A stretch of DNA of 64,000 nt from Cupriavidus taiwanensis LMG 19424 (GCF_000069785.1 NC_010528.1:1178001-1242000); one strand, 5' to 3'. Shown: positions 46,048-58,486, numbered from the stretch's first letter. Translations and numbers: made by a program. The notes: generated by a model not told the origin, from the letters alone.

Positions 46048-46869
46048 TCAGGCCGAGGCGGGCTTGGCGTTGTCCAGCGAGTACGGCGACAGCAGGCGCA
46101 CCATCTGGGCAAAGGCCTTGGGGTTGCCGGCCAGCACTTCGCCTTGTTCCATCTGGCGCGGCTCGCCGGCATAGTTGCCCACCAGCCCGCCCGATTCGGT
46201 GATCAGCAGCATGCCGGCGGCCATGTCCCACGGCTGCAGGCCGCGCTCGAAGAAGCCGTCGAGGCGGCCGCAGGCCACGTAGGCCAGGTCCAGCGCCGCG
46301 GCGCCCGGGCGACGCAGGCCGGCGCAGCTGCGCGTCATCAGCGCGAAGATCTCGAGGTACTCGTCCACGCCTTCCAGGTCGCGGAACGGGAAGCCGGTGC
46401 CGATCAGGCAGTCGGCCAGCTTGTCGCGGCGGGTGACGCGGATGCGGCGGTTGTTCAGGAAGGCGCCGGCGCCCTTGGTGGCGGTGAACAGTTCGTCGCG
46501 GGTCGGGTCATAGACCACCGCCTGCACCGGCGTGCCGCGGTGCAGCTGGGCGATCGAGACCGCGTATTGCGGGAAGCCGTGGATGAAGTTGGTGGTGCCG
46601 TCGAGCGGGTCGATCACCCAGGTGTATTCATGGCCGGCTTCGTCTTCGGCCCAGGACTGGCCGGACTCTTCCGCTAGAATGCCGTGTTCCGGGTAGGCGG
46701 TGCGCAGGACCTCGATGATCGCGGCTTCAGCGGCGCGGTCCACCTCGGTAACGAAATCGTTGTGTTGCTTGCGCGAGACGCGCACCAGATCGACGTCGAG
46801 CGACGCGCGGTTGATGATGGATCCCGCCTTGCGGGCCGCCTTGATGGCGATATTGAGCATCGGATGCAT
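46048..46869 (-). CDS. suhB: Inositol monophosphatase family protein SuhB
   Basis: A 273-residue Mg-dependent phosphatase. Family motifs: [11 protein letters not shown] (about 38-48), GILAEESG (Glu ligands), [15 protein letters not shown] (about 82-96) and [18 protein letters not shown]. SuhB dephosphorylates inositol phosphate and also binds RNA polymerase/NusA in E. coli, where it supports rRNA antitermination. It is divergent from the trmJ gene, an order common in proteobacteria. A TACAAT box on the minus strand (46955-46950) is a likely promoter element. Confidence 0.95.
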   Translation of the reverse strand: MHPMLNIAIKAARKAGSIINRASLDVDLVRVSRKQHNDFVTEVDRAAEAAIIEVLRTAYPEHGILAEESGQSWAEDEAGHEYTWVIDPLDGTTNFIHGFPQYAVSIAQLHRGTPVQAVVYDPTRDELFTATKGAGAFLNNRRIRVTRRDKLADCLIGTGFPFRDLEGVDEYLEIFALMTRSCAGLRRPGAAALDLAYVACGRLDGFFERGLQPWDMAAGMLLITESGGLVGNYAGEPRQMEQGEVLAGNPKAFAQMVRLLSPYSLDNAKPASA

Positions 46870-46949
46870 GAATCTCTCCAGGCCGGCCACGATGCGGCGG
46901 GGCGCCAAAGCGCCGCACGCCCGCTCATGGGCAGCTGACAACACAACGG

Positions 46950-46955
46950 ATTGTA
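46950..46955 (-). promoter_or_regulatory. -10 box of suhB
   Basis: TACAAT on the minus strand, 81 bases before the suhB ATG. No clear -35 hexamer. Confidence 0.45.
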
Positions 46956-47079
46956 GAAGAACGTGGGACGTCGCCTGGACTGAATGGCCTTGCCGCGGGA
47001 CGCCCTGTAGATGTGTCGAGAACGCCTCGCGGGCAAGGATAAACCTGGCGCCGCGCCAAAGAAGAACCCCGAATTGTAT

Positions 47080-47898
47080 ATGAACCCGGCAATTGATACG
47101 AGCCAGACCGCCATGCCACCCGACGGCGGCGACGCCTTCGGCCGCGTGCGCTTCGTGCTGGTGGAAACCAGCCATCCCGGCAACGTGGGCTCGGTGGCGC
47201 GGGCCATCAAGACCATGGGCTTCGGCAGCCTGGTGCTGGTGTCGCCACGCGAGCCGGAGGTGCTGCGGCATCCCGATGCCGTGGCCATGGCCAGCGGCGC
47301 CGACGACGTGCTGGCCGCCGCGGTGATCGTCGACGGGGTGGACGCGGCCCTGGCCGGGGCCGCGCTGACCGTCGCCATGACCGCGCGCCAGCGCGAGTTC
47401 GGGCCGCCGCGGCTGCTGCCGCGTGCCGCCGCCGCGCGGGCGCGCCAGACGCTGGGCGGCAGCGGCGACGTGGCGTTCGTGTTCGGCAACGAGCGCTACG
47501 GCCTGCCCAACGAGGTGGTGGAGCGCTGCAACGCCGTGACCCATATCCCCGCCAATCCCGCCTATGCCTCGCTGAACCTGGCGCAGGCGGTGCAGCTGGT
47601 CGCCTACGAGATGCGGCTGACGCTGCTGGACGCCGCCCCGGACGCGGGCGCCAATATCGGCTATGCTGGCGAGCCGGCCACGGCGGAACAGGTCGAGGCC
47701 ATGTTCGGCCACCTGCAGACCGGGCTGGAGGCGATCGGATTTCTCGATCCGTCCAACCCCCGCAAGCTGATGACCCGGCTGCGCCGCCTGCTGGCGCGCA
47801 GCGGCCTCGAGCGCGAGGAAGTGAACATCCTGCGCGGCATCGCCAAGCACATGCTGATTGCCGCGCAGAACCCGTCTGGCCCGCAAGCCGACCGGTGA
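47080..47898 (+). CDS. trmJ: tRNA (cytidine/uridine-2'-O-)-methyltransferase TrmJ type
   Basis: A 272-residue SPOUT methyltransferase. The start of the fold is [25 protein letters not shown] (given here as its family marker: [20 protein letters not shown]), with [19 protein letters not shown] (motif II) and [19 protein letters not shown] (motif III knot). A C-terminal helical extension (about 195-265) is typical of TrmJ. It methylates ribose at position 32 of several tRNAs. Start at ATG 47080 chosen by family; upstream sequence is not conserved-looking. Divergent from suhB. Confidence 0.92.
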   Translation: MNPAIDTSQTAMPPDGGDAFGRVRFVLVETSHPGNVGSVARAIKTMGFGSLVLVSPREPEVLRHPDAVAMASGADDVLAAAVIVDGVDAALAGAALTVAMTARQREFGPPRLLPRAAAARARQTLGGSGDVAFVFGNERYGLPNEVVERCNAVTHIPANPAYASLNLAQAVQLVAYEMRLTLLDAAPDAGANIGYAGEPATAEQVEAMFGHLQTGLEAIGFLDPSNPRKLMTRLRRLLARSGLEREEVNILRGIAKHMLIAAQNPSGPQADR

Positions 47899-48201
47899 CA
47901 GGAGCAAAGGACTGTGGCAGCAACCCGTAGCGATGCGATGTGGGACCAGGACGGTGCATGCCGATGCGGCGTGGCCGGATGTCCCGCCGCCGCGGGCTCG
48001 CGCATGCCCGGTCGATGTTGATCGCAGCATCGCAGCAATGTCCCTGGCGGATCAGGGGCCAAATGCCGGTGCCGCAGGGCGGGCCGGCAAATCCCTTACA
48101 CTCCTGATCCTCTTCACCGGCCCCCGACCGCGCCGGCGACCCTGCCCCGGGCCCAGGCCCGCGTGGCGCGGCGCACGGCGCGGCACCACGACACGACCAA
48201 G
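47899..48201. other. 303-bp gap between trmJ and cysE
   Basis: It must hold the cysE promoter; TACACT at about 48097-48102 is a weak -10 candidate. I see no terminator hairpin with a U tract and no supportable small gene. Confidence 0.4.
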
Positions 48202-48945
48202 ATGTTCTCTCGCCTGAAGGAAGATATCGACACGATCATGCTGCGCGATCCCGCCGCGCGCAGCCGCCTCGAAGTCCTGACCTGCTACCCGGGCCTGCAC
48301 GCGGTGCTGCTGCACCGGCTGGCGCACGCATGCTGGCGCGCGGGGCTTCACTGGCTGGGCCGCTGGATTTCGCACTGGTCGCGCTTTTTTACCGGCATCG
48401 AGATCCATCCCGCGGCGACGCTGGGCCGGCGCGTGTTCATCGACCACGGCATGGGCGTGGTCATCGGCGAAACCGCGCAGATCGGCGACGACTGCACCAT
48501 CTACCAGGGCGTGACGCTGGGCGGCACGTCGCTGTACAAGGGCCAGAAACGGCATCCGACCCTCGGGGCCGGCGTGGTGGTCAGCGCCGGCGCCAAGGTG
48601 CTGGGCGGGTTCGTGGTGGGCGACGGCGCGCGCGTGGGCTCCAATGCGGTGGTGCTCAAGCCGGTGCCGCCAGGCGCGACCGCGGTCGGCATCCCGGCCC
48701 GCATCATCCTGCCGGATGCGCCGTCGGTGCAGCAGGGTGCCAAGCAGGAGTTCTCGGCCTACGGCATCACGCCCAACGCCGACGACCCGGTGTCGCTGGC
48801 GCTCAAGAGCCTGATCGACAATGCCGCGCTCCAGCATGACCGCATCGAGGCCGTGCTGGCCGCGCTCGACCGGCTTGGCGAACACCTGGAGAACACGCCG
48901 AACGATCCGTTCGATGCCAGCGAGCTGCGCAAGCTGATGAAATAA
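48202..48945 (+). CDS. cysE: Serine O-acetyltransferase
   Basis: A 247-residue hexapeptide-repeat acyltransferase that makes O-acetylserine for cysteine synthesis. The short N-terminal helical part (1-65) is followed by the left-handed beta helix: [45 protein letters not shown]. The C-terminal tail extends beyond the core (about 175-247). ATG 48202 gives the family start [20 protein letters not shown]. The N-terminal domain is shorter than in E. coli CysE, as in many betaproteobacteria. Confidence 0.95.
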   Translation: MFSRLKEDIDTIMLRDPAARSRLEVLTCYPGLHAVLLHRLAHACWRAGLHWLGRWISHWSRFFTGIEIHPAATLGRRVFIDHGMGVVIGETAQIGDDCTIYQGVTLGGTSLYKGQKRHPTLGAGVVVSAGAKVLGGFVVGDGARVGSNAVVLKPVPPGATAVGIPARIILPDAPSVQQGAKQEFSAYGITPNADDPVSLALKSLIDNAALQHDRIEAVLAALDRLGEHLENTPNDPFDASELRKLMK

Positions 48946-48987
48946 CGGCGTGCCGGCACGGGCTGCGCCGCTGGCCCGCGGTGCCGC

Positions 48988-49785
48988 TCAGTCGGTCTGC
49001 GGCAGCAGCCGGAAACCGTCACGGTCCAGCTGCAGCACCGCGGCGCGCGGATGCGCGCCATCCAGGTCCCAGTCGGTCAGCACCCAGCGCACGCCTGCAC
49101 CGTCTTCGTGGCGGGCAGGGCGATGGGTATGGCCATGGATCAGCAGCGACGCGCCGGCGGCGCCGAGCAACTCGGCCGCCGCCGCTGGGGCCACATCCCC
49201 ATAGACCACCGGCACCGCCGCGCCGGCGCTGCGTTGCCTGGCGCGGTTGCCTTCGCTGTCCGCGCGCAGCTTGCGGGCCACCGCCAGGCGAGCGCGCAGC
49301 GGCAGCGCCAGGAACACGCGCTGCACCCAGCGCTTGCGGGTCCAGCGGCGAAAGCGGTTGTAGCGTTCGTCGTCGATGCACAGCATGTCGCCGTGGCTCA
49401 GCACGACGCGCTGGCCGGCGCAATCGATCAAGGTGGGGTCGGGCAGCAGCGTGGCGCCCGCGGCGCCGGCAAAGCGGCGGCCCAGCAGGAAGTCGCGGTT
49501 GCCGTGCATCAGGTACACCGCCACGCCGCGCGCGGACAGTGTGCGCAGCGCCAGCGCCACGCGTTGCGCGAACGGCGCGTCGGTTTCTTCGTCGCCGACC
49601 CAGAATTCAAAGAAGTCGCCCAGGATGAACAGCGTGCGCGCCTGCGCTGCGGCGCGCTCGAGCGTGCGCTCGAAGGCCGCTAGCGTGCGCGGCATGCCGG
49701 GCGTCAGATGCAGGTCGGAAATGAACCACGCCGGCGCCTGTACCTCGAGGGGACCGGCCACCGGCGTGTGGGAGATTGCGGTCAT
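48988..49785 (-). CDS. lpxH: UDP-2,3-diacylglucosamine diphosphatase LpxH
   Basis: A 265-residue calcineurin-like hydrolase that forms lipid X in lipid A synthesis. Metal motifs are intact: ISDLHLTP (about 22-29), LGDFFEFWVGDE, MHGNRDFLLG, LSHGDMLCIDD and IHGHTHRP. ATG 49785 is chosen; the frame upstream runs through an A-rich gap. It lies 66 bases downstream of ppiB on the same strand, in line with the common ppiB-lpxH order. Confidence 0.95.
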   Translation of the reverse strand: MTAISHTPVAGPLEVQAPAWFISDLHLTPGMPRTLAAFERTLERAAAQARTLFILGDFFEFWVGDEETDAPFAQRVALALRTLSARGVAVYLMHGNRDFLLGRRFAGAAGATLLPDPTLIDCAGQRVVLSHGDMLCIDDERYNRFRRWTRKRWVQRVFLALPLRARLAVARKLRADSEGNRARQRSAGAAVPVVYGDVAPAAAAELLGAAGASLLIHGHTHRPARHEDGAGVRWVLTDWDLDGAHPRAAVLQLDRDGFRLLPQTD

Positions 49786-49851
49786 GCGTGGTGTCGGGAA
49801 AAAAAGGCCGGCACGCGCGCGCGCACGGTACCGCAATCGGCAGGCATCGGC

Positions 49852-50352
49852 TTATTCGACGACGACGGCCTTCTCGATCACGACGTCTTCCAGCGGCACG
49901 TCCTGGTGGAAGCCCGAGCTGCCGGTACGCACGCCCTTGATCTGCTCGACCACGTCGGTGCCGTCGACGACCTTGCCGAACACGGCATAGCCGAAGCCCT
50001 GCGGGGTCGGCGACGAAAAGTTGAGGAAGTCGTTGTCGACCACGTTGATGAAGAACTGCGCGGTGGCCGAGTGCGGCGCATTGGTGCGCGCCATCGCCAC
50101 GGTGTAGCGGTCGTTCTTCAGGCCGTTGCCGGCTTCGTTCTCGATCGGGGCGTCGGTGTCCTTCTGCTTCATGCCGGGTTCGAAGCCGCCGCCCTGGATC
50201 ATGAAGTTCTTGATCACGCGGTGGAAGATGGTGTTGTCGTAGTGGCCCTTGCGGACATACGACAGGAAGTTCTCAACCGTTTTCGGGGCCTTCTCGGCGT
50301 CGAGTTCCAGGGTGATCACACCCTTGTTGGTCTGGAGCTGTACCTTGGACAT
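49852..50352 (-). CDS. ppiB: Cytoplasmic cyclophilin PpiB
   Basis: A 166-residue peptidyl-prolyl isomerase with no signal peptide. [38 protein letters not shown] and [10 protein letters not shown] are cyclophilin active-site segments. It is 22 bases after the exported cyclophilin gene and was probably produced from it, or vice versa, by tandem duplication. Confidence 0.96.
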   Translation of the reverse strand: MSKVQLQTNKGVITLELDAEKAPKTVENFLSYVRKGHYDNTIFHRVIKNFMIQGGGFEPGMKQKDTDAPIENEAGNGLKNDRYTVAMARTNAPHSATAQFFINVVDNDFLNFSSPTPQGFGYAVFGKVVDGTDVVEQIKGVRTGSSGFHQDVPLEDVVIEKAVVVE

Positions 50353-50374
50353 GGCGGTTTCCTCTGTTCGGTAA

Positions 50375-50959
50375 TTATTTGACGACGGTGGCCGACTCGA
50401 TCACGATCGGCGCGGCCGGCACGTTGCGCATCGGGCCGTAGGCCGTGGTCGGCACGGACTTGATCTTGTCGATCGTGTCCATGCCTTCCACCACCTTGCC
50501 GAAGACGGCATAGCCATTGCCGTCCGGCTGCGGGTAGTCGAGATTCGGATTATCCACCACATTGACGAAGAACTGCGCGGTGGCCGAGTCCGGGTTGCTG
50601 GTGCGCGCCATGGCAACCGTGCCGGCCTTGTTCTTGAGGCCGTTGCGGGCTTCCAGCGGGATCGGCGCGCGCGTGGGCTTTTCCTTCATGTCGCGGTCAA
50701 AGCCGCCGCCCTGCACCATGAAGCCGTTGATCACGCGGTGGAAGATGGTGCCACTGTAGAAGCCGCTCTTCACATATTCCAGGAAGTTCGCGACGGTCTT
50801 GGGCGCTGCCTCGGGATAGAGCTCGACCGTGAACTTGCCGGCGCTGGTGACGAACTGGACGCGCTCGGCGGCCTTCTGCTGGGCCAGCGCGCTGAACGAA
50901 GACAGCGCCAGGGTGCCGGCGGCCAGGCCGGCCAGCAGGATGCGACGGGAACGGATCAT
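50375..50959 (-). CDS. ppiA: Periplasmic cyclophilin-type peptidyl-prolyl isomerase
   Basis: A 194-residue cyclophilin with a Sec signal peptide (about 1-26, [10 protein letters not shown]). The core carries [37 protein letters not shown] and [15 protein letters not shown] 50959 is selected as it gives a clean signal peptide; the earlier in-frame start adds non-hydrophobic residues. It helps fold periplasmic proteins. Paralogue of the next gene. Confidence 0.94.
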   Translation of the reverse strand: MIRSRRILLAGLAAGTLALSSFSALAQQKAAERVQFVTSAGKFTVELYPEAAPKTVANFLEYVKSGFYSGTIFHRVINGFMVQGGGFDRDMKEKPTRAPIPLEARNGLKNKAGTVAMARTSNPDSATAQFFVNVVDNPNLDYPQPDGNGYAVFGKVVEGMDTIDKIKSVPTTAYGPMRNVPAAPIVIESATVVK

Positions 50960-51027
50960 GAATGGAACTCCGGTAAGTCGGGATGGACACGGCCCGGGCA
51001 TGGCGCGCCGGGCCAGCGGATGGAGGG

Positions 51028-51753
51028 TCAGTTCGCCGCCGGGGCGCTGGCCGGAGACTGGCGTCCGCCCGGCGCCGCCTTGCGGCCGGTGGCCGCTGGC
51101 GCGGCCGGCTTCGGTGGCGCTGCCACGGCGGAGGCCGGGGCCAGTTGGCGCAGGCCGGCGCTGGCGCGGGCATCGCCCGGATTGCGGCGCAGGGCCTCGG
51201 TGTAGGCCTGCTCGGCCAGGCGGCGGTAGACGTCGCCCAGGTTGGTGTAGCCGACCGCGAAGGCCGGCTTGACCTCGGTGGCCAGCAGCAGTTCGGCTTC
51301 GGCGCGCTTCAGGTCGCCGCGCTTGGCATAAAGCAGTGCCAGGTTGTTGTGCGGCTCGGGCAGTTCGGGAAAGTCCTGCGCCATCTCGCTGAAGGCCTGG
51401 ATCGCTTCGTCCTCGCGGCCCGCCTGGGCCAGCGCCCAGGCCCGCTGGAAGCGGGCCTGCGCATTGCGCGGATTGGTGGCAAGCACGCGGTCGAAGCCCT
51501 TGATGGCGTCCTCGTAGCGGCGCGCATTGGCGGCTTGCTGGGCCTCGCCCATGCCCGGGTCGGTCGACTGGATGCCGCCGACCGGCGAGGTCGGCACCGC
51601 CAGCGACAGCGGGCCGTTCTGCGCGGACGCGGGGCCTGCCAGCGCCGCGGCCAGCGCCAGCAGCGGCACGACGGTGCGAGATCCGCGCCGGCGCATGCGT
51701 GCAGCGGTGGCGGCGTGGACAGCAAAAAACGGGGAGGGCAGCGGCAGGCTCAT
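51028..51753 (-). CDS. TPR-repeat periplasmic protein
   Basis: A 241-residue exported protein: signal peptide (about 20-44, LALAAALAGPASAQ), then two to three tetratricopeptide repeats (about 70-185; NNLALLYAKRGDLKRAEAEL is one), and a Pro/Ala/Lys-rich tail. TPR proteins act as scaffolds; no enzymatic role is indicated. It precedes the cyclophilin genes on the same strand by 68 bases and may be co-transcribed. ATG 51753 is used; ATG 51696 would also give a signal peptide. TAGAAT on the minus strand at 51788-51783 is a plausible -10 box. Confidence 0.85.
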   Translation of the reverse strand: MSLPLPSPFFAVHAATAARMRRRGSRTVVPLLALAAALAGPASAQNGPLSLAVPTSPVGGIQSTDPGMGEAQQAANARRYEDAIKGFDRVLATNPRNAQARFQRAWALAQAGREDEAIQAFSEMAQDFPELPEPHNNLALLYAKRGDLKRAEAELLLATEVKPAFAVGYTNLGDVYRRLAEQAYTEALRRNPGDARASAGLRQLAPASAVAAPPKPAAPAATGRKAAPGGRQSPASAPAAN

Positions 51754-51841
51754 TGAGGACGGGTCCGTTATACTCCGCGGCATTCTAGCAAAGCGGCAAG
51801 TGCGGCACGAAGGCGGTGCCGCGGCGGCCAGGTGTGCGGGG

Positions 51842-51890
51842 CCATGCGCGGGCTCCATGCGCGGGCTCCATGCGCGGCTTCCATGCGCGC
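51842..51890. repeat. Tandem 13-bp repeat upstream of cysS
   Basis: CCATGCGCGGGCT occurs twice exactly (51842-51854, 51855-51867), then once as CCATGCGCGGCTT and partly as CCATGCGCGC. It lies in the divergent gap between the TPR gene and cysS. Confidence 0.9.
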
Positions 51891-52047
51891 CGGCGCGCCG
51901 GGCCGCGTCGCCGACTCGCGCACTGCCTTCCGGTAAGATATGGGGCGCGACGGCATTGCGCCAGTGGCGGCGTGCGCGCCGGCGGCCATGGCCCGCGTTG
52001 CCTGCCGGGCGAACCCGGCAGACTCCTCTCACCACTCACTTCGTTTC

Positions 52048-53432
<1,385 letters not shown>

Positions 53433-53436
<4 letters not shown>

Positions 53437-54284
53437 ACGCTGCCGCGCGCAAGCCCGCTACCGCCACGCCGCCCGCCACCGCGGGCCGGGCGAAGGCGGC
53501 CGGCCCGCGCCCGGGCAAGGCCGGCGCCAGGGAGGCGCCGCTGCCCGACGGCAAGGACACCAGCAAGGACACGACGCGGCCTGCTGCCAGGGCCGCGCGC
53601 AACGCCAAGGCCGTGCTGCCGGAAGCCGAGGCGGTGCCGCTGCCGGTCGAGACCGTCGCCGATGCCGTGCGCCCGGCGTACTGGGACGAGGCGTGCGCCG
53701 ACCTGATGAAGCGCGACCGCATCCTGCGCAAGATGATCCCGACCTATGGCCCCGCGCACCTGGTCTCGCGCGGCGACCCGTTCGTCACGCTGGCGCGCGC
53801 GGTGGTGGGCCAGCAGATCTCGGTCAAGGCGGCGCAGTCGGTATGGGAGCGCCTGCACGCGGTCTGCCCCCGGCTGGCGCCGGCGCAGTTCCTGCGCGCC
53901 GGCCCCGAGAAGCTGGCGGGCTGCGGCGTGTCCAAGCGTAAGGCGGAATACCTGATCGACCTGGCCGCGCACTTCAAGGCCGGCACGGTCCATGTCGCGC
54001 AGTGGGCGCAGATGGACGACGAGGCCGTCATCGCCGAGCTGACCCAGATCCGCGGCATCGGCCGCTGGACCGCCGAGATGTTCCTGATGTTCAACCTGAT
54101 GCGGCCCAATGTGCTGCCGCTCGATGACGTGGGCCTGATCAACGCGATCTCGGCCAATTACTTCAGCGGCGAGCCGGTCACGCGCAGCGAGGCGCGCGAG
54201 GTGGCGGCCAATTGGGAACCGTGGCGTACCGTGGCCACCTGGTATATGTGGCGCAGCCTCGACCCGTTGCCAGTGACGTATTAG
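53433..54284 (+). CDS. alkA: AlkA-type DNA-3-methyladenine glycosylase with basic N-terminal tail
   Basis: A 283-residue HhH-GPD glycosylase that removes alkylated bases. The core shows [34 protein letters not shown], and the HhH-GPD segment [17 protein letters not shown] with the catalytic Asp in LPLDDVGL. About 75 residues at the N-terminus are Ala, Lys, Arg and Pro-rich, a histone-H1-like tail outside the family. It starts at TTG overlapping the cysS stop, with GGAGG at 53423-53427; GTG 53421 is an alternative. Confidence 0.92.
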
Positions 54285-54361
54285 GCATCACGGCAATAAA
54301 AATTAACTTCGGGTGCATTGCAGGCTATCTGGCAGGCGCTAAGATAGCGGCCAATTTCCGG

Positions 54362-54367
54362 TAGAAT
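54362..54367 (+). promoter_or_regulatory. -10 box of accA
   Basis: TAGAAT 32 bases before the accA ATG; -35 unclear. Confidence 0.5.
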
Positions 54368-54399
54368 GCGCCCCTTCACAGACAGGTACGTGTGATTTT

Positions 54400-55371
54400 A
54401 TGAAAACCACCTTCCTGGATTTTGAGCAGCCCATTGCCGAACTCGAGGCAAAGATCGAAGAACTGCGCTTCGTGCAGGACGATTCGGCTGTCGACATTTC
54501 CGAAGAGATTTCGCGGCTGGCCGGCAAGAGCCAGCAGCTGACCAAAGACATCTATGCCAACCTGACCCCGTGGCAGGTTGCGCAAATCGCCCGCCACCCC
54601 CAGCGCCCCTACACGCTGGACTACGTGCGCGAGATCTTTACCGATTTCCACGAACTGCACGGCGACCGCACCTTTGCCGACGACCTGTCGATCATCGGCG
54701 GCCTGGCGCGCTTCAATGGCCAGTCGTGCATGGTGATCGGCCACCAGAAGGGCCGCGACACGAAAGAGCGCGCCATGCGCAATTTCGGCATGCCCAAGCC
54801 CGAGGGCTACCGCAAGGCCAAGCGCCTGATGGAGCTGGCCGACAAGTTCGGGCTGCCGATCTTCACCTTCGTCGACACCCCGGGCGCGTTCCCGGGCATC
54901 GACGCCGAAGAGCGCGGCCAGTCCGAGGCCATCGGCCACAACCTGTATGTGATGGCCGGCCTGAGGGTGCCGCTGATCGCCACCATCATCGGCGAGGGCG
55001 GTTCGGGCGGCGCGCTGGCGATTGCCGTCGGCGACGTGGTGCAGATGCTGCAGTTCGCCACCTACGCGGTGATCTCGCCCGAAGGCTGTGCCTCGATCCT
55101 GTGGAAGACCGCCGAGAAGGCGCCCGAAGCCGCCGAGGCGCTGGGCCTGACGGCGCATCGCCTGAAGGCGCTGGGCCTGATCGACAAGATCGTGAGCGAG
55201 CCGCTGGGCGGCGCGCACCGCGACTACAAGGGCATGGCGGCGCTGCTCAAGCGCTCGCTGGCCGAGTCGCTGCGCCAGTTCCAGGGCATGAGCGTGAAGG
55301 AGTTGCAGGCGCGCCGCTACGAGCGCCTGCTGGCCTATGGCAAGTTCAAGGAAACCGGCGCCCAGGACTGA
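54400..55371 (+). CDS. accA: Acetyl-CoA carboxylase carboxyltransferase subunit alpha
   Basis: A 323-residue crotonase-fold subunit that with AccD transfers carboxyl from biotin to acetyl-CoA, the first step of fatty acid synthesis. [18 protein letters not shown] is the family start, with [41 protein letters not shown] and [15 protein letters not shown] as the active-site segments. Full length. The stop lies 35 bases inside tilS. Confidence 0.97.
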
Positions 55372-56791
55372 CCCGTCCGCCCGGCTGACCGACAAGGTCG
55401 CACAGGCCCTGCAGGCCGGTGCGGCCTTTGTTGTTTCTGGCGCCGCCGCCGCGGCGGCGCCGACGGTCGCGGTGGCACTGTCGGGCGGGCGCGACTCGGT
55501 CGCGCTGCTGCACGCCGCGCGCGCCGCCGTGGCGCAGGCGGGCGATGGCGCACGCGTGGTGGCGCTGCACGTCCACCACGGGCTGCAGGCCGAAGCCGAC
55601 GAGTGGGACCGCTTCTGCGCCGCGCTGTGCGCGCAGTGGCAGGTGGGCTATTTCGTGCGGCGCGTGTCGGTGCGGCCGGCGGCGGGCGAGGGCGTCGAGG
55701 CGGCCGCGCGCCGCGCGCGCTATGCCGCGCTGGCGGCGATGTGCGCCGACAGCGGCGCGCGCCTGCTGCTGTTCGCCCACCACCAGGACGACCAGGTCGA
55801 GACCGTGCTGCTGCGGCTGTTCCGCGGCGCCGGCGTGGCCGGCATGGCGGGCATGCCGGCGATGCGCCCGCTGGATCCGCGCAGCGGCGTGATGCTGCTG
55901 CGTCCATGGCTGGACGAACCCCGCGCCGGCATCGAGGATTACTGCGCCGCCAATGCACTGCGGTGGGTCGACGACCCGTCCAATGCCGACGGCCGCTACG
56001 CGCGCAACGCGTTGCGCCAGCAACTGCCGGCGCTGCAGGCGGCGTTTCCGGCGCTGGCGGCCAACGTGGTGCAGGCGGCCGCGCATTTTGCCCAGGCCGG
56101 CGCGCTGATCGACCAGCTGGCCACCACTACGCTGGCCACGCTGGTGCGTGCCGGTCGCGACCCCGACACACTGTCTGAGCTCGACCTCCCCGGCCTGCGC
56201 GCCTTGCCTGGCGCGCAGGCCGATGCGGTACTGCGCCTGTGGCTGCGCGACCTCGGCGTGCGCGCCCCGTCCACCGCGCGGCTGGCGGCGATGCGCGAGC
56301 AACTGGTCGCGCACGCCGGCGGCGAGCCCGCCATCGCGCATGAGGGCCTGGTGCTGCGCCGTTTCCGTGATCGCGTGCTGGCCTGCGTGCCGCCGCCCGC
56401 GGCGGCGCCGGCGGCGGTGCTGCTGGACTGGCGCGGCGAGGCGCGCATCGTCGTGCCCGCCTGGCGCGGCGAACTCCATTTCTTCCGCGACGACAGCTTC
56501 GGCGTACCGGAGGCGGTGCTGCGGCAGCCGTTGCGCCTGGCCGCGCGCAGCGGCGGCGAACGCATCGTGCTGCGCCCCGGCGGCCCCGCCCGGGCGCTGA
56601 AGCAGGCCTGCCAGGAGGCCGGCATCCCGGCCTGGCGCCGGGCCTGGCTGCCGCTGCTGTGGGCCGGCGACACGCTGGTGCTGGCCGCCGGGCTGGGCAT
56701 GCATCGCCGCTGGCCCGACGCCGCGCCGGCGCCGCGGTGGCGCGTGGCGTGGCATCCGCAGGCGCCGGCCGTGGCGACGCCGCCGCGATGA
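55337..56791 (+). CDS. tilS: tRNA(Ile)-lysidine synthetase
   Basis: A 484-residue PP-loop ATPase that converts C34 of tRNA-Ile (CAU) to lysidine so that it reads AUA. The PP-loop is [17 protein letters not shown] (about 46-62), followed by [14 protein letters not shown] and [21 protein letters not shown]. The C-terminal TilS substrate-binding domain is present ([24 protein letters not shown]). The start overlaps accA by 35 bases, a classic pairing. Family identification is secure, exact start less so. Confidence 0.94.
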
Positions 56792-56947
56792 CCGTGTCCG
56801 GAGGCGGCCACAGTGGTCGCCATGGCGATCCCGCCCGCCGCCGGCATCACATCCGGTCTGCCGTGCTTAACCCTCGTGCGCCTTGCCTGACCGGGCCGCT
56901 TCGTGTATTTTCAAGGGCTTTGCACAATCGCTGGCGTCGACAAGAAG

Positions 56948-58201
56948 ATGGCTCTCATCGTTCACAAATACGGCGGCACTTCGATGGGTTCCACGGAACG
57001 CATCAAGAATGTCGCCAAGCGCGTGGCCAAGTGGCACCGCGCCGGTCACCGCGTAGTCGTGGTGCCTTCGGCCATGTCGGGCGAGACCAATCGCCTGCTG
57101 GGACTCGCCAAGGAAATTTCGCCCCAGCCCGATCCGCGTGAACTGGACATGCTCGCCTCCACCGGCGAACAGGCCAGCGTGGCGCTGCTGGCGATCGCGC
57201 TGCACGGCGAGGACATCGACGCCGTCAGCTACACCGGCTGGCAGGTCCCGGTGAAGACCGATTCGTCCTACACCAAGGCCCGCATCGAATCGATCGACGA
57301 CGAGCGCATCCTGGCCGACCTCGACGCCGGCCGCGTGGTGGTGATTACCGGCTTCCAGGGCATCGACGACGACGGCAACATCACCACGCTGGGCCGCGGC
57401 GGCTCGGACACCTCGGCCGTGGCCATTGCCGCCGCCATCGAGGCCGACGAGTGCCTGATCTATACCGACGTCGACGGCGTCTACACCACTGACCCGCGCG
57501 TGGTCGAGGACGCCCGCCGCCTGGACCAGATCACCTTCGAGGAAATGCTGGAAATGGCCAGCCTCGGCTCCAAGGTGCTGCAGATCCGCTCGGTGGAATT
57601 CGCCGGCAAGTACCGCGTCAAGACCCGCGTGCTGTCGTCGCTGACCGACCCGCTTATGCCGCTCGAGCAGGAAATGCACTCGGGCACGCTGATCACTTTT
57701 GAGGAAGAAGACTCCACCATGGAAGCCGCTGTCATCTCCGGCATCGCCTTTGCCCGCGACGAAGCCAAGATCACCGTCCTGGGCGTGCCCGACAAGCCCG
57801 GCATCGCCTACCAGATCCTGGGCCCGGTCGCCGACGCCAATATCGACGTCGACATGATCATCCAGAACCAGTCCGTCGACGGCAAGACCGACTTCACCTT
57901 CACCGTGCCGCGCGGCGAGTACCAGCGCGCGCTGGCCATCCTGAACGATGGCGTGAAGGCGCACATCGGCGCCGGCAGCGTATCGGGCGACCCTAAGGTG
58001 TCGAAGGTGTCGGTGGTGGGCGTGGGCATGCGCTCGCACGTCGGCATCGCCAGCAAGATGTTCCGCACGCTGTCGGAAGAGGGCATCAACATCCAGATGA
58101 TCTCCACCTCGGAAATCAAGATCTCGGTGCTGATCGACGAGAAGTACATGGAACTGGCCGTGCGCGCGCTGCACAAGGCCTTCGAACTGGAACAGGCGTG
58201 A
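56948..58201 (+). CDS. lysC: Aspartate kinase (lysC-type)
   Basis: A 417-residue aspartokinase for lysine, threonine and methionine synthesis. The kinase domain begins [20 protein letters not shown] and contains [16 protein letters not shown]; two ACT domains follow (about 265-340 and 345-410; [13 protein letters not shown]). This is the alpha-type with regulatory ACTs, normally inhibited by lysine and threonine. ATG 56948 gives the family start. It precedes a tRNA-Ser gene. Confidence 0.96.
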   Translation: MALIVHKYGGTSMGSTERIKNVAKRVAKWHRAGHRVVVVPSAMSGETNRLLGLAKEISPQPDPRELDMLASTGEQASVALLAIALHGEDIDAVSYTGWQVPVKTDSSYTKARIESIDDERILADLDAGRVVVITGFQGIDDDGNITTLGRGGSDTSAVAIAAAIEADECLIYTDVDGVYTTDPRVVEDARRLDQITFEEMLEMASLGSKVLQIRSVEFAGKYRVKTRVLSSLTDPLMPLEQEMHSGTLITFEEEDSTMEAAVISGIAFARDEAKITVLGVPDKPGIAYQILGPVADANIDVDMIIQNQSVDGKTDFTFTVPRGEYQRALAILNDGVKAHIGAGSVSGDPKVSKVSVVGVGMRSHVGIASKMFRTLSEEGINIQMISTSEIKISVLIDEKYMELAVRALHKAFELEQA

Positions 58202-58260
58202 TCCGTTCGTAAGCTTTTCTGGCGAGGCCGCAAAATTTGTGTTGAGTCATCGATTTTTCA

Positions 58261-58289
58261 TTGACCAACCCCGGCGGCGTCGCTAGAAT
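58261..58289 (+). promoter_or_regulatory. Sigma70 promoter of the tRNA-Ser gene
   Basis: -35 TTGACC (58261-58266) and -10 TAGAAT (58284-58289) are 17 bases apart, ideal spacing. Start of transcription about 58296. Confidence 0.8.
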
Positions 58290-58330
58290 ACGCGCTTCGT
58301 TGTGTGGCTCCCTCACACAACGCAAGTTTG

Positions 58331-58424
58331 GGAGACGTGGCCGAGAGGTCGAAGGCACTCCCCTGCTAAGGGAGCATCCGGGCCAAAACCTGGATCGAGG
58401 GTTCGAATCCCTCCGTCTCCGCCA
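58331..58424 (+). tRNA. tRNA-Ser (anticodon GCU)
   Basis: A 94-base type II tRNA. Acceptor GGAGACG pairs with CGTCTCC (58414-58420). The anticodon stem CTCCC/GGGAG encloses the loop CTGCTAA, giving anticodon GCT (58365-58367) for Ser AGC/AGU. The long variable arm typical of serine tRNAs follows, then GGGTTCGAATCCC, discriminator G, and encoded CCA (58422-58424). Confidence 0.98.
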
Positions 58425-58445
58425 ATGACAACCGTCCTTGGCGGC

Positions 58446-58486
58446 GGAACCCCGGAAGATCGCGGTCTTCCGGGGTTTTGTTTTTT
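58446..58486 (+). terminator. Terminator after tRNA-Ser
   Basis: Stem CCCCGGAAGA / TCTTCCGGGG (58450-58459, 58466-58475) with a TCGCGG loop and a long TTTTGTTTTTT tract. Confidence 0.92.
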
